A DNA stretch of 64,000 nt from Nitrosomonas oligotropha. Lineage in GTDB: Bacteria; Pseudomonadota; Gammaproteobacteria; Burkholderiales; Nitrosomonadaceae. The position numbers and the translations under genes were made by a program. The notes under the pieces are model-generated. The model ran no database searches and was not told where the DNA came from. It saw only the letters and a program-made list of their open reading frames with translations. Numbering within the stretch: the first letter of the stretch is position 1; each line of letters starts with the position of its first letter. This document shows positions 26,473 to 36,817 of the stretch, piece by piece. The DNA is taken from assembly GCF_900106555.1 (NCBI RefSeq), contig NZ_FNOE01000019.1:1-64000 (forward strand). Reading direction: 5' to 3'.

Positions 26473-28386
26473 ATGAGAAATTATCTTGTTGGACTAATCC
26501 TTTTAGCTTATTGGGGAACGTCATCAGCCAGCCAGGATGCTGATTTCTTAACTGCACGGGAAGCATTCCAGTCCGGCAATGCCAAGCGTCTCGATGAATC
26601 CGCCGCGCGGTTGCAACGTCATGTGCTATGGCCTTATGTGGATTACTACCAGCAACGCATGCTGCTACGCACCACCGATAACGCGAATATCCGCTATTTC
26701 CTGTCGCGTTACGACGGCGCTTTGGTTGCAGACCGGATGCGCGGCGACTGGCTCAAAATGCTGGGCAAGAATCAGCAATGGGCGCTTTTTGACGCCGAAT
26801 ATCCGCTGCTGGTGAATAAAGATAATGAATTATTGTGCTATTACTATCAGCGCCGCCTGAATACCAACGACCGTACAGTGTTGCCCGAAGCTCGCGCGTT
26901 ATGGTTTACACCGGCCAGTCTACCGGATAGCTGCACGCCCGTTTTCCAAGCGCTTATATCCAGCGGTCAGATCAAAGTCGAAGACATCTGGACGCGAATC
27001 CGCTTGGCATTGGAAGAAAATCAAACCGGCGTGGCCACGCATGCAAACCGCTATTTACCCAGCCTTGAAGCGCTGAACAGCGCCGAGTTGAATAATGCCG
27101 CGAAGAATCCGCAGCGTTACCTGGAAACCCTGAAAAGAAAAATCAAAACGCGCAGTGACCGCGAAATTGTCTTGTTCGCTCTGTTACGCCTGCTGCGCAA
27201 CGATACCAACCCGGCGTATGTGCAATGGTTGAAAGTTAAGGATCAGCTGACTCCATCCGATCGTTCGTATTTCCTCGGAAGACTCGGACATCGCGCCGCC
27301 ATGCGGCATGATTCGCGTGCTTTGGATTGGTTCCGGGAAGCGCAAAACATGACGCCGTATTATCCGCCTTCGGATACCGTGCTGGCGTGGCAGGTACGCG
27401 CGGCTTTGCGCGCCGCCCAGTGGGACGAGGTGCTGAAAACCATCGAGCGGATGTCGCCCGCCGAACAGCAAATCGATACCTGGCGCTACTGGAAAGCGCG
27501 TGCGTTAAAAACCAAAGGCAGAACGCAGGATGCCAACGACATTTTTATTCCGCTCAGCAACGAGCACAGTTTTTATGGTCAGCTGGCCAGAGAAGAACTG
27601 GGCACTATTCTGACCATCGCGGACAAAACTTATCGCGTCAGTAACGCGGAAGTATCCGCCATGGAGCGTAACCCCGGTCTGCAACGTGCGTTGGCTTTCT
27701 CGCGCATGAATTTGCGCACCGAAGCGCTGCGGGAATGGAGCTGGACTATCCGCAATTTCAGCGATACCGAGTTGCTGGCCGCAGCGGAAGTCGCCCGCCG
27801 CCAAGGTCTATATGACCGTGCGATCAACACTGCCAACCGTACTGTCGCGCAACACGATTTCAGTTTGCGCTTCTTATCGCCACACCGTGAAACCCTCAAA
27901 AAGATTCTGCGGCAACATGAACTGGACGAAGCTTGGGTATACGGTTTGATCCGGCAAGAAAGCCGCTTTATTGCGGATATCAAATCGCACGCCGGAGCAG
28001 CCGGTTTGATGCAATTGATGCCCGCCACCGCCGAGTGGGTGGCCAAGCAATTGGGCATACCGAATTTCCGCCAGCACCTGGCCGTCGACGTGAATACCAA
28101 TTTGCAGCTGGGCACCTATTATCTCAAGCACGTGCTCGGCACGTTGGACAATCAGCCGCTGCTGGCTTCCGCTGCGTATAACGCCGGGCCCGGACGCGCC
28201 AGACGCTGGCGGGACAATACCATGCCGCTGGAAGGCGCGATTTATGCCGAGACGATCCCTTTTAACGAAACGCGCGATTACGTTAAAAAGGTTTTGAAAA
28301 ATTCGATGTATTACGCCAAGGTGCTCGATCACGGTCAAGATGCGCCGACACTCAAGCAGCGCCTGGGTGTTGTCAGGGCGAAATAA
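26473..28386 (+). CDS. slt: Soluble lytic murein transglycosylase
   Basis: This encodes 637 aa with a signal peptide (residues 1-20). A long helical superhelical U-domain (about 30-430) precedes the lysozyme-like catalytic domain (about 470-600). The catalytic Glu is in GLIRQESRF, followed by GAAGLMQLMPATA and AAYNAGPGR, the family 1 signatures. The enzyme cleaves peptidoglycan glycan strands in the periplasm to 1,6-anhydro products. cca starts four bases after its stop, so the two are co-transcribed. Confidence 0.95.
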   Translation: MRNYLVGLILLAYWGTSSASQDADFLTAREAFQSGNAKRLDESAARLQRHVLWPYVDYYQQRMLLRTTDNANIRYFLSRYDGALVADRMRGDWLKMLGKNQQWALFDAEYPLLVNKDNELLCYYYQRRLNTNDRTVLPEARALWFTPASLPDSCTPVFQALISSGQIKVEDIWTRIRLALEENQTGVATHANRYLPSLEALNSAELNNAAKNPQRYLETLKRKIKTRSDREIVLFALLRLLRNDTNPAYVQWLKVKDQLTPSDRSYFLGRLGHRAAMRHDSRALDWFREAQNMTPYYPPSDTVLAWQVRAALRAAQWDEVLKTIERMSPAEQQIDTWRYWKARALKTKGRTQDANDIFIPLSNEHSFYGQLAREELGTILTIADKTYRVSNAEVSAMERNPGLQRALAFSRMNLRTEALREWSWTIRNFSDTELLAAAEVARRQGLYDRAINTANRTVAQHDFSLRFLSPHRETLKKILRQHELDEAWVYGLIRQESRFIADIKSHAGAAGLMQLMPATAEWVAKQLGIPNFRQHLAVDVNTNLQLGTYYLKHVLGTLDNQPLLASAAYNAGPGRARRWRDNTMPLEGAIYAETIPFNETRDYVKKVLKNSMYYAKVLDHGQDAPTLKQRLGVVRAK

Positions 28387-28389
28387 TCC

Positions 28390-29622
28390 GTGAAAACTTA
28401 CCTCGTGGGCGGCTCGGTTCGCGATGAACTGCTGGGATTGCCGGTCAAAGATCATGATTATGTCGTCGTCGGCGCTTCACCCGAGGAAATGGAACAGCTC
28501 GGTTATCGTCCGGTCGGCAAGGATTTCCCGGTTTTCCTGCATCCGCAAACGCATGAACAATATGCCTTGGCACGCACGGAACGGAAAATTTCGCGCGGCT
28601 ACAAAGGATTTGAAGTATTCACTTCACCGCAAGTCACGTTGCAGGAAGATCTGGCGCGGCGCGATTTGACCATCAATTCGATCGCCAAGGACGAAGAAGG
28701 CAACATCATCGATCCTTTCAACGGTGTAGCCGACTTGGAAGCCGGTATACTGCGTCATATCAGCCCCGCGTTTTCCGAAGACCCGGTGCGCATTCTGCGT
28801 GCAGCACGGTTTGCCGCGCGTTTCAATTTTCACGCTGCCCCAGAGACACTTGCCTTGATGAGTGACATGGTGCATAACGGCGAAGTGGATGCGCTGGTGC
28901 CGGAGCGCGTTTGGCAGGAGTTGTCGCGTGGTTTGATGGAAAATAATCCGTCCCGGATGTTCCACATGTTGCGCGAATGCGGCGCATTAGCGCGCATCAT
29001 GCCGGAAGTCGATGTATTGTTCGGCGTTCCGCAACCGGCGCACGCGCATCCGGAAATCGATACCGGTGTGCATATCATGCTGGCGATCGATTACGCCGCC
29101 GCGCAAGATTATTCGTTGCCAGTGCGCTTTGCCACGCTGATGCATGATCTGGGCAAAGGCACGACGCCACCCGAGGAGTGGCCGCGTCATATCGGTCACG
29201 AGGCGCGCAGCATCGAATTGACGCAAAATGTATGCGAACGCATCCGGGTACCCAAGGATGCCCGTGATCTGGCTTTACTGGTCGCCCGTTACCATGGCGA
29301 CGTGCATCGCGCCGCAGAACTGAAACCGTCCACACTGGCGGATATGCTGCAAGCAGTCGATGCCTACCGCAAGCCTGCCCGGTTCGAAGAATTTTTGCAG
29401 GCTTGCGCGTGCGATTTTCACGGCCGCCCCGGCTATGCCACCAAACCTTATGTTCAAGCCGAACGATTCCAGCAAGCATATGCCGCGGCCAGAAGCGTCG
29501 ATGCCGGCGCCATTGCCGCCGAATTGCGCCAACGCATCCCGGATGCCACGGCATTGCCCGCGGCCATTAATGCACGTGTGCGCGAAACGCGTATCGCCAG
29601 AATAAACGCTGAACTCGGCTAA
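28390..29622 (+). CDS. cca: CCA-adding tRNA nucleotidyltransferase with HD domain
   Basis: This encodes 410 aa starting at GTG, close to the length of the E. coli protein. The nucleotidyltransferase head has GGSVRDELLGLPVKDHDYVV, and RRDLTINSIA and RILRAARFAARF follow. The C-terminal HD phosphohydrolase part has MHDLGKG and LVARYHGDVH, placing it in the multifunctional gammaproteobacterial/betaproteobacterial class with phosphatase/phosphodiesterase activity. It adds or repairs the 3' CCA of tRNAs. Confidence 0.96.
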   Translation: MKTYLVGGSVRDELLGLPVKDHDYVVVGASPEEMEQLGYRPVGKDFPVFLHPQTHEQYALARTERKISRGYKGFEVFTSPQVTLQEDLARRDLTINSIAKDEEGNIIDPFNGVADLEAGILRHISPAFSEDPVRILRAARFAARFNFHAAPETLALMSDMVHNGEVDALVPERVWQELSRGLMENNPSRMFHMLRECGALARIMPEVDVLFGVPQPAHAHPEIDTGVHIMLAIDYAAAQDYSLPVRFATLMHDLGKGTTPPEEWPRHIGHEARSIELTQNVCERIRVPKDARDLALLVARYHGDVHRAAELKPSTLADMLQAVDAYRKPARFEEFLQACACDFHGRPGYATKPYVQAERFQQAYAAARSVDAGAIAAELRQRIPDATALPAAINARVRETRIARINAELG

Positions 29623-29650
29623 GAAGCCAAGCCGTGACTGAACTCTGATA

Positions 29651-32600
29651 TCAAGATTTAACGGGAATTTGCGCGCTCGGGCGGCCAAAATAATAGCCTT
29701 GCGCAAGATCGACTCCCAGATTTTTCACCATACTCAGCGTAGCGGCGTCTTCAACGAATTCCGCCACGGTTAACTTGCCAAGCCCGCGCGCGACTTCCAC
29801 CATGGCTTTGACAAAAATCTGATTGTCGCGGTTATTGGGAAGATCGCGGATAAACAACCCGTCGATTTTCAGAATTTCCACCCCCAGGTATTTCAGATAG
29901 CCAAACGTCGAAAAACCGCTGCCAAAATCGTCCAGACAAACACAGCAACCGGCTTGATGAACCGCTTCGATGAAGCGTTGCGCATCTTGTATGTCTGACA
30001 CCGCCGCCGTTTCCGTCAATTCGATGATCAGCCGTGCCGGATCCACGTGCAGTTCGCTTAACAGATTACGGATGTACTGGGGAATCGCCGGATCGTCAAA
30101 CGTCCGGCCGGAAATATTGATCGCGACGGGTGGCATCTCCGGATTTTCACTGAGCAGTTCGATGCTGCGTTTGATCACCCAGCGGTCGATCGTGACAATC
30201 TGGCCATTTTTTTCCGCTATGGGAATAAATTGACCGGGCATGATCAAATGCGCCGGTTCATTCACATCGCGCATCCGGATGAGAATCTCTAAATGAGTCA
30301 GTGCATTGTGAGCAGTTTCGTAGATACCCTGGAAATGAACTTCAAAAAGATTCTGTTCCAGCGCCTGGGCAATCCGGTTATACCAAGTCAGCCGGTGCAT
30401 CATGGCTTCCGAAGAATCACGCTGAGGATCGTAGACAGCCCAGGTATTCTTGCCCTGATTCTTGGCCTGATACATCGCCGCATCCGCATGCGCCACCAAA
30501 TCTTCGGCTGTTTCGCCGTGCTCAGGGAAAATAGCGACACCGACGCTGGTTGTCAGCCGGATATTGGTGTCACGGAAATGCAGCGGGATCGATGAGATGG
30601 AGGTTACAATCCGAGCGGGAAGGATACTCAAATCGTCATCCGGTTGCAGATGGCTGAGAATGGCAAATTCATCGCCCCCCAAGCGGGCAAACACTTCGAT
30701 ATGCCGCACAATGCTGGAAATCTCGCCCGCTGTCCGGACCAGAACGGTATCACCAGCTTTGTGCCCGAAAGTATCATTAATATATTTGAAATCATCCAGA
30801 TCAAAATACAGTAGCGCAAATTTCTGCCGGTTGCGTAGTGCAGTGGCGATCAGATTATTCAGTTCTTCCTGGAATCGGTGGCGATTATACAAACCGGTCA
30901 ACGGATCGCGCTCCGCCAGATACAGCAGCTGCTGCGCGATTTGCCGCTCTTGCGTAATATCCTCGTACATCCATAAACGCCCGATAATCCGTCCCTCGAT
31001 GTCATTCACGGGATACGATAATTGAGTGAGCGTCCGTCCGTTATTCAATTCGAGTTCGCAACGCTCGCTGATTTCATGCGTATCCAGCGCATTCAGCACA
31101 TGCTTGGAAGCGTGACCGGGTTGCGCAAAACGCTCGCCGGAGCTATCGAGGATAGTCCTGGCCGGCTTATTCAATAAATTCTCTTGCTCGCCGATACCCC
31201 ACATCCGCAAGAATGCCGGATTGACATACTCCACCCGGTGTTCATTGTCTTCAAACAAAATGCCCATGTTCATGGCGGACAGTAATGCACCCATGCGGCT
31301 TTGTTCCCGTTCTGCCAGCACACGCAATTCCCGTTGATGGCGCTCAGACACTTTCAATTCTTCCAAAGCCGTGCTTAATTCTTCTTCCGCTTTTCGTTGG
31401 TGCGTAATATCCAGCATCACGCCTTGCAACAACACCGGTTTTCCATCCTCGTCTTTCAACCAGACCGCATCATCCCGTACCCAGGCAGTACCGCCATCCT
31501 TCTTATGAATCCGGTATTCCGCATGATACGCCGCGCCATCCTTCAGACTGATCGACAGAGCGGACACAATACGCTCCCGGTCATCCGCATGAATTTGCCG
31601 TATCCACAGCTGTGGATTATCGAGCCACTCTTGCACGCTAAAACCAAGCTGCAATTCGAGTTGCGGACTTACGAAAACGGTGCGGACATCGGGATCCATG
31701 GCGGCGGTATAAGTAACGGCCGGGATTTGTTCGATCAGTGTGCGGTATTTCGATTCGATACTGCGCCGTTCGGTGATATCGTGCGCAAACCCTACGATGC
31801 CGATGATTTCATCGTGACTGCCGCGCAACGGTAATTTGATGGTATCAAGCCAGCGGGACTGCCCATTGCTGAGGGTAGCTTGATCAGCCGGATTACGGAT
31901 GCGCTTGCCGGAAAATGCTTCGTCGTCATCGGCGTGAAATCCGCGGATATTTCGAGCCGGATCGCCATAACAGATATAGTCCGGCCAGAAATCGGTATCC
32001 GGTCTGCCTAACAAGTCTTCCGGTTTAAGTCCCAAACCATCGGCAAAAGCCTGGTTCACCAATAAAAAGCGATGCTGTTTGTCTTTTACAAAAATCCAGT
32101 CCGGCGTGGCATCGATAACCGTGCGCAACAGGTTCCTGGCTTGATTAATTTCTTCTTCCGCGCGCTTTTGTTCACTGATATCCGTATGCGTGCCGAGCAT
32201 GCGCAGCGGCTGACCCTGCTGATTCCATTCAACGATTTTTCCTAGCGAGAGTATCCATTTCCACTCACCTTGCTGCGTAAGTTGCCGGAATTCCACCCGG
32301 TAATCTTCGCGTAAACCGCCGATGTAGTCGCTGTAAACTTGGTAAACGGCATCCCGGTCCGCCGGATACATGCGCTCTAACCAGCGCGTATTCGTTTCCA
32401 CAAAAGATCGCGGATCATAACGCAGCATGCGGGCATATTCGGGACTGACTACCGCTTCCCCCGTTTGCACATTCAAATCGTACAACCCCTGATTTGCCGC
32501 CGCCAGCGCCAGACGCAAACGTGATTCACTATCCTGCAATTGCTGCTCCGCTTGGCGCTGATTCGCCTGGATACCGATCATCATAAAAGCGATGAGCGTA

Positions 32601-33475
32601 ATCGTTGCAACAAAAATACATAACACTAATTGATCAAGCTGGAAATCCCCTCCGGAGAAAGGACCGAACCCTTTCGTCGTACCCATGACAGCAATCGAGG
32701 CAATCGCCAGAACCACAATGAAAGTCTCTAATGCATTTAAACGTAAACCCGCCCATATCAAAGGGGGAAAAACCAGGAAAGCCAGCGGCAGCATGAGCTG
32801 ACTGATGGCCGTAATACCGCCGAATATCAGCCAGGTTAAGCAGATACAGCTCCCCAGCACGAGGACAAATTCCGGCTTGAGCCGTGACCATTGAAATTGC
32901 GTAGTTCGCCGGAATTCCGCTAAGAACAGCAGCAGAGGAGTGAACACCAGAACGCCTACAGTGTCTCCAAGCCACCAGCCGATCCAAGCCTGGGAAATCA
33001 AATCAACCGGCAGCATTCCACCGGCATATAGCGCAAGGACACCAATGCTGGCAGTCAGTAACATGCTGCCAGGCCCGATCAACAAAAAAGTGGTCACATC
33101 ACGTCCGCCGGCTAAGCCGTACGAGAACGCCAGCACTCTTTTGAGTAATAATGCACCCAGTACCGGCCCCGCGCTATTACCTAAGGAAATTTCCAGAGCG
33201 ATTGCGGGAGTAAGTTCGCCGACAGACAGGTTAATGGCAAGCGCACCCAGCAATATTCCCGGCCAGCACGATATTCCCCAAACCAAGAGTGCGGCCAGCG
33301 CAATCCCTGATGGCGGCCAGAACAACGTGACATTAGAACCGATGTAAGGCAGGCTCAGCCCAAGTTTTCCTCCGGCAAAATAAGCCGCGGCCAGCAGTAA
33401 AATTCGTATTGCAAGGGAAAATAGCGGCTTTTTTGTCTGTTGTTGTGCCATATAAGCGGAAGGTTTGGATATCAT
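29651..33475 (-). CDS. MASE1-PAS4-GGDEF-EAL cyclic-di-GMP enzyme
   Basis: This encodes 1274 aa. An N-terminal MASE1 membrane sensor of about eight helices (about 20-310, with LFWPPSGIA) is followed by four PAS/PAC units (about 320-830). The GGDEF domain (about 840-1000, RLGGDEF intact, preceded by RHIE and so lacking the RxxD inhibitory site) and the EAL domain (about 1020-1265) follow. The EAL motif reads LEILIRM, so the ExL metal ligands remain, and DDFGSGFSTFGYLKYL is intact. Both synthesis and breakdown of c-di-GMP are possible. It converges on cca. It is not clearly linked to any neighbour. Confidence 0.93.
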   Translation of the reverse strand: MISKPSAYMAQQQTKKPLFSLAIRILLLAAAYFAGGKLGLSLPYIGSNVTLFWPPSGIALAALLVWGISCWPGILLGALAINLSVGELTPAIALEISLGNSAGPVLGALLLKRVLAFSYGLAGGRDVTTFLLIGPGSMLLTASIGVLALYAGGMLPVDLISQAWIGWWLGDTVGVLVFTPLLLFLAEFRRTTQFQWSRLKPEFVLVLGSCICLTWLIFGGITAISQLMLPLAFLVFPPLIWAGLRLNALETFIVVLAIASIAVMGTTKGFGPFSGGDFQLDQLVLCIFVATITLIAFMMIGIQANQRQAEQQLQDSESRLRLALAAANQGLYDLNVQTGEAVVSPEYARMLRYDPRSFVETNTRWLERMYPADRDAVYQVYSDYIGGLREDYRVEFRQLTQQGEWKWILSLGKIVEWNQQGQPLRMLGTHTDISEQKRAEEEINQARNLLRTVIDATPDWIFVKDKQHRFLLVNQAFADGLGLKPEDLLGRPDTDFWPDYICYGDPARNIRGFHADDDEAFSGKRIRNPADQATLSNGQSRWLDTIKLPLRGSHDEIIGIVGFAHDITERRSIESKYRTLIEQIPAVTYTAAMDPDVRTVFVSPQLELQLGFSVQEWLDNPQLWIRQIHADDRERIVSALSISLKDGAAYHAEYRIHKKDGGTAWVRDDAVWLKDEDGKPVLLQGVMLDITHQRKAEEELSTALEELKVSERHQRELRVLAEREQSRMGALLSAMNMGILFEDNEHRVEYVNPAFLRMWGIGEQENLLNKPARTILDSSGERFAQPGHASKHVLNALDTHEISERCELELNNGRTLTQLSYPVNDIEGRIIGRLWMYEDITQERQIAQQLLYLAERDPLTGLYNRHRFQEELNNLIATALRNRQKFALLYFDLDDFKYINDTFGHKAGDTVLVRTAGEISSIVRHIEVFARLGGDEFAILSHLQPDDDLSILPARIVTSISSIPLHFRDTNIRLTTSVGVAIFPEHGETAEDLVAHADAAMYQAKNQGKNTWAVYDPQRDSSEAMMHRLTWYNRIAQALEQNLFEVHFQGIYETAHNALTHLEILIRMRDVNEPAHLIMPGQFIPIAEKNGQIVTIDRWVIKRSIELLSENPEMPPVAINISGRTFDDPAIPQYIRNLLSELHVDPARLIIELTETAAVSDIQDAQRFIEAVHQAGCCVCLDDFGSGFSTFGYLKYLGVEILKIDGLFIRDLPNNRDNQIFVKAMVEVARGLGKLTVAEFVEDAATLSMVKNLGVDLAQGYYFGRPSAQIPVKS

Positions 33476-33883
33476 TCACGGATCTTAGGAAGTTCCGAAA
33501 AACTACTGCGCTCGGCCATGCTGCGTTGAAATCAGGTTCAAGATGCTCATTTACCTCTCGTAAACTGCACTTCTTCACCTGATTTCGCTTTCCCTGATCG
33601 TCTTCAGAGTTTCCTTAGAGAGTTTAAACAAGACCGAATGCATTAAACCTGCTTTTGAATAGCCGAGATTATCACGTTGGCGGTTAAAACGAAATTCGAT
33701 TTCAAGCAATTGCGGAGACAGGATATTTATAGCCCTGTTTTGATATCGCCGTACGCTGCATCATCCTATTAAGGCAAGATTTACAGTTATGAAGATACTG
33801 TTCTTCATTTTAGGTTATCGTGTATATTATGCCGGTGTCTTTAATTGATTGCTAAACACCTGATTTAAGGAAGGGAGGAGAAA
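33476..33883. other. Divergent intergenic region
   Basis: This 408-base AT-rich gap lies between the divergently transcribed c-di-GMP enzyme and RTX protein genes and must hold both promoters. No operator, hairpin or RNA gene could be assigned with confidence. The only clear signal is the strong GGAAGGGAGGAG directly before the RTX gene. Confidence 0.4.
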
Positions 33884-34972
33884 ATGACATTCCACGTATT
33901 CCATATTAACGAAGTATATTCAAATGCTGCGGGAACCGTTCAATTCATCGAGTTTGTTGGCGATGCCAACGATCAGGATGAATGGGCGGGGCATACCATC
34001 ACTTCAACCGATGATGTCACCACGCATACTTATAATATCGCCACGAACCTTCCCAGCGAGGCGACTCTCAACAAATCGGTGCTAGTCGCGACGCAGGGGT
34101 TTGCGGATTTGGGCATCGTTACTCCCGATTACATCATTCCGAATGGATTTTTATTTATCGGCCACGGCACCGTGACTTTTCCCGGCATGATCGGCGGCAA
34201 GATTACTTATGCCGGATTACCGACCGATGGAATAAAGTCACTGAACCCCGATAGCTCCAGCGGGATCAATTCTCCGACAAACTTCTCCGGCAAAACCGGT
34301 TCCGTTCCCAGTAACATATTCTCAGGAACTGATGGCTCTGACAGTCTGGTAGGCACATCCGGGGATGATTTTATTCTGGCCTCCGATGGCAACGATACGT
34401 TAAATGGTCTAGGCGGCAATGACACACTGAGTGGCGGCTTTGGTGTCGATACTGCAATCTATAGCAGCAGCCGTGTAAATTACACGGTACACGGAACCAG
34501 TTCGGGGTTCAGTGTTTCCGGGGCGGAAGGCAACGATACGCTCACCGGTATCGAACGCTTCCAATTTGCCGACAAAAAAATCGCGACCGACCTCAGCAAC
34601 GGACAAGCCGCCAGCAACACAGTCAAGCTCATCGGCGCGGCATTCGATGCACCAACCATTCAAGCACACCCGGACTATGTCGGCATAGGGCTTGGTTTGT
34701 TCGATTCCGGTCAAAGCATGCTGCAAGTTTCGCAACTGGTGATCGGTGTGCTGGGCAATCTGGATAATGACACTTTTGTGGATACAGTGTACAAGAACGT
34801 AGTAGGTAGCGCCCCTTCGCCCGCAGATCACAATCTGTATACCGGATTGCTAACAGGCAGTGGCGGCACGTTAACGCAGGCGCAATTATTGGAGATTGCA
34901 GCCAATTCTGATGTGAATGCAACGAACATCAATCTGGTCGGATTGCAGCAAACCGGGGTGGAATTTACTTAA
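33884..34972 (+). CDS. RTX-type secreted protein, probable type I secretion substrate
   Basis: This encodes 362 aa without a Sec signal. Residues 1-130 form a beta-rich domain of lamin-tail-like character (VFHINEVYSNAAGTVQFIEF). Residues 145-230 hold Ca-binding nonapeptide-like repeats (GTDGSDSLVGTSGDDF, GNDTLNGLGGNDTLSGGFG, EGNDTLTGIERFQF). The C-terminal 110 residues form a helical tail (VDTVYKNVVG, AQLLEIAANS) seen in DUF4214-like ends of surface proteins. Such proteins usually leave through type I exporters using an uncleaved C-terminal signal and fold on binding calcium. No type I exporter is in the window. Confidence 0.82.
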   Translation: MTFHVFHINEVYSNAAGTVQFIEFVGDANDQDEWAGHTITSTDDVTTHTYNIATNLPSEATLNKSVLVATQGFADLGIVTPDYIIPNGFLFIGHGTVTFPGMIGGKITYAGLPTDGIKSLNPDSSSGINSPTNFSGKTGSVPSNIFSGTDGSDSLVGTSGDDFILASDGNDTLNGLGGNDTLSGGFGVDTAIYSSSRVNYTVHGTSSGFSVSGAEGNDTLTGIERFQFADKKIATDLSNGQAASNTVKLIGAAFDAPTIQAHPDYVGIGLGLFDSGQSMLQVSQLVIGVLGNLDNDTFVDTVYKNVVGSAPSPADHNLYTGLLTGSGGTLTQAQLLEIAANSDVNATNINLVGLQQTGVEFT

Positions 34973-35004
34973 TCGCGCGGCGGATCAAGCTTTGTCTTGG
35001 TTTT

Positions 35005-35565
35005 TCAAAGTAGCGGGGTAACGCGCAGGATTACTCTGTAATCCTGCTTTTTAATGGCCGCGCCGGTTGCAGGATAAGGTTGTACTGCCAGCAGCTCCAA
35101 TTTGTAATCAGAAAGTTCGTGAACGATAGGATAGACATTCGGAGAAGTCAGCGTGATCTTTTCCGGATCCTTCCCGGCACGAATAACATCGATCGCGATA
35201 ACAACCTGCCCTGACCAGATGCATTCAATATCAGACGGACAACGCGAATCCTCGGTAACATCGGAAAAACGAATCTGCAGACCAGTGCTACCGATCTGTG
35301 CGGTGTGGTCCATTGCCAGTTTAAACGGTAGATTAAGTTCCGCTATGCCGCTGGGCGCGGTATCGCTGTACTTCAGTATGGAAAATTTTCCACTGTCAAA
35401 ATCCAGCTGTAATTCAACATCGTACAGCAGATCATTATTGTTCACAGTGATCTGTGGAATACGCACTATCCGCTCCGATGAGGAAAAGCTTGGCAATTCA
35501 GCAGCCACCGCAGCACATGGAATAAAAAAGCTACTGAGTAAACCCCAAACAAGCAATTTTTTCAT
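35005..35565 (-). CDS. Secreted protein of unknown function
   Basis: This encodes 186 aa with a signal peptide (MKKLLVWGLL to AVAAEL). The first half has a short beta domain with a repeated FDSGKFSIL-type pattern. The second half contains RFSDVTEDSRCPSDIECIWSGQVVIAI, a recurrent bacterial exported-domain motif with two Cys likely to be disulphide bonded. It converges with the RTX gene and lies 41 bases downstream of the YiiX-like gene, possibly as its partner in an operon. Confidence 0.65.
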   Translation of the reverse strand: MKKLLVWGLLSSFFIPCAAVAAELPSFSSSERIVRIPQITVNNNDLLYDVELQLDFDSGKFSILKYSDTAPSGIAELNLPFKLAMDHTAQIGSTGLQIRFSDVTEDSRCPSDIECIWSGQVVIAIDVIRAGKDPEKITLTSPNVYPIVHELSDYKLELLAVQPYPATGAAIKKQDYRVILRVTPLL

Positions 35566-35606
35566 GCTATCAATCCCTCACTCTTGATGAGATACCGTCA
35601 TTCCGC

Positions 35607-36389
35607 CTATTCACAGCCAGGTTCGCGATCTTTGTCGCTCCAAGCCAGTGAGCGGTAGTCAAAACCATTTTCAATCACCGGCTTAATAATGTCGAAGTAG
35701 GGCGAAATGTCGAAATCGCGCGGGGTGTACAAACTATAATGACGAATGTGGTAGATATCCGCGTAGCAATCGGTATGCCTCGGATCATCCGACCAGGTAC
35801 GTTGAATCTCTGGCAATATCGGATAGCGCACCGACTCAAACGCTTGCGCGATGAGCGTCGAACAGATCGCCCGTGTCGGATCTCCACTGCCGAGCGCTAA
35901 CATACGTCTGCGGAACCGTGTCGGAACCGGCATTGTCGGCAGCAAATAGCGCAAAAGGTCGAAAATGTGCTTGAGATCATAGTGCTGGCCGATGCGCGCA
36001 ATAACAAAATCCACCACGCGCTTGCGATCCTCATCGTTCAAACCGACAGGACGGCAAATCCGGGTATGCATCTGCGCATAGTGAGCGAGTGTTATCGCGC
36101 GCACACCTTCCTTTAGATCGGCTTCTATCAATACCTGGGGCAACTGCCAAGGCGCGCTGTGCGGCAGCACGTTACCAATGTAGATGGCGGCATGCGACCA
36201 AGTGGATTGCGTAAGGTATTTGATGGCTACGCTGACGCGAGTATCCCCCTCCACTAAAAGCACGTCGCCGGGTTGCAAAGTGGCTGCCAGTTTTTCCTGA
36301 CTGATCGTCGCCACCTGAACGCTCTGCCGAACCGGCTTGGTTAAGAAGTGCGCCAGCCCGCGGCCTACAATTTCAGTCACCTGCCCCAT
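35607..36389 (-). CDS. YiiX/permuted NlpC-P60-like cysteine amidase
   Basis: This encodes 260 aa. The papain-like permuted core shows LQPGDVLLVEGD, then STWSHAAIYIG with the catalytic His, and TRAICSTLIAQAF with the likely catalytic Cys near residue 190. This order (His before Cys) is typical of the YaeF/YiiX group (C92-like), which act on amide or thioester bonds of lipids or peptides. AGGAAATCGC precedes the ATG. There is no signal peptide or membrane helix, so it should be cytoplasmic. The substrate is unknown. Confidence 0.82.
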   Translation of the reverse strand: MGQVTEIVGRGLAHFLTKPVRQSVQVATISQEKLAATLQPGDVLLVEGDTRVSVAIKYLTQSTWSHAAIYIGNVLPHSAPWQLPQVLIEADLKEGVRAITLAHYAQMHTRICRPVGLNDEDRKRVVDFVIARIGQHYDLKHIFDLLRYLLPTMPVPTRFRRRMLALGSGDPTRAICSTLIAQAFESVRYPILPEIQRTWSDDPRHTDCYADIYHIRHYSLYTPRDFDISPYFDIIKPVIENGFDYRSLAWSDKDREPGCE

Positions 36390-36817
36390 GCGATTTCCTT
36401 ACATCGTTATTTATTTCCGAAACATAGCATCAATTAAATCAACTCTAAAGAGCTTTGCATGAGCGGCGGCTGGCTTACCCAGGTATAAAAATATGATTTT
36501 GTTGAATATAATAATGTTAACCCATTGATTAACCGCCACATCAGCTTTGCAACATCAACAGCAACTGATTGAGTCCGTCAGCTACAATTCCGTTTGATGA
36601 GCATTTATTGTCAGAACGACAACGATCCCTGCAGCGATGAGAGATTATCATTCGGAATTAATTGATTAAATGAATCATTGCCATACCAAGGTTTACTCTA
36701 CCAGTGATTGCCAGTAAAATTTTCGCGTATTTCCATCTTGGCAGGAAATTACCCGCAAGCATAAACCCTGCACTATAGCGTTTTATTTTAGCCGGCACTC
36801 CCATCACACAAGCGCTT
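36390..36817. other. Intergenic region, no gene seen
   Basis: This 428-base AT-rich divergent region separates the YiiX-like gene from the cation-transport operon. It should contain promoters for both sides. No convincing -35/-10 pair, operator or structured RNA was found. Confidence 0.4.
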
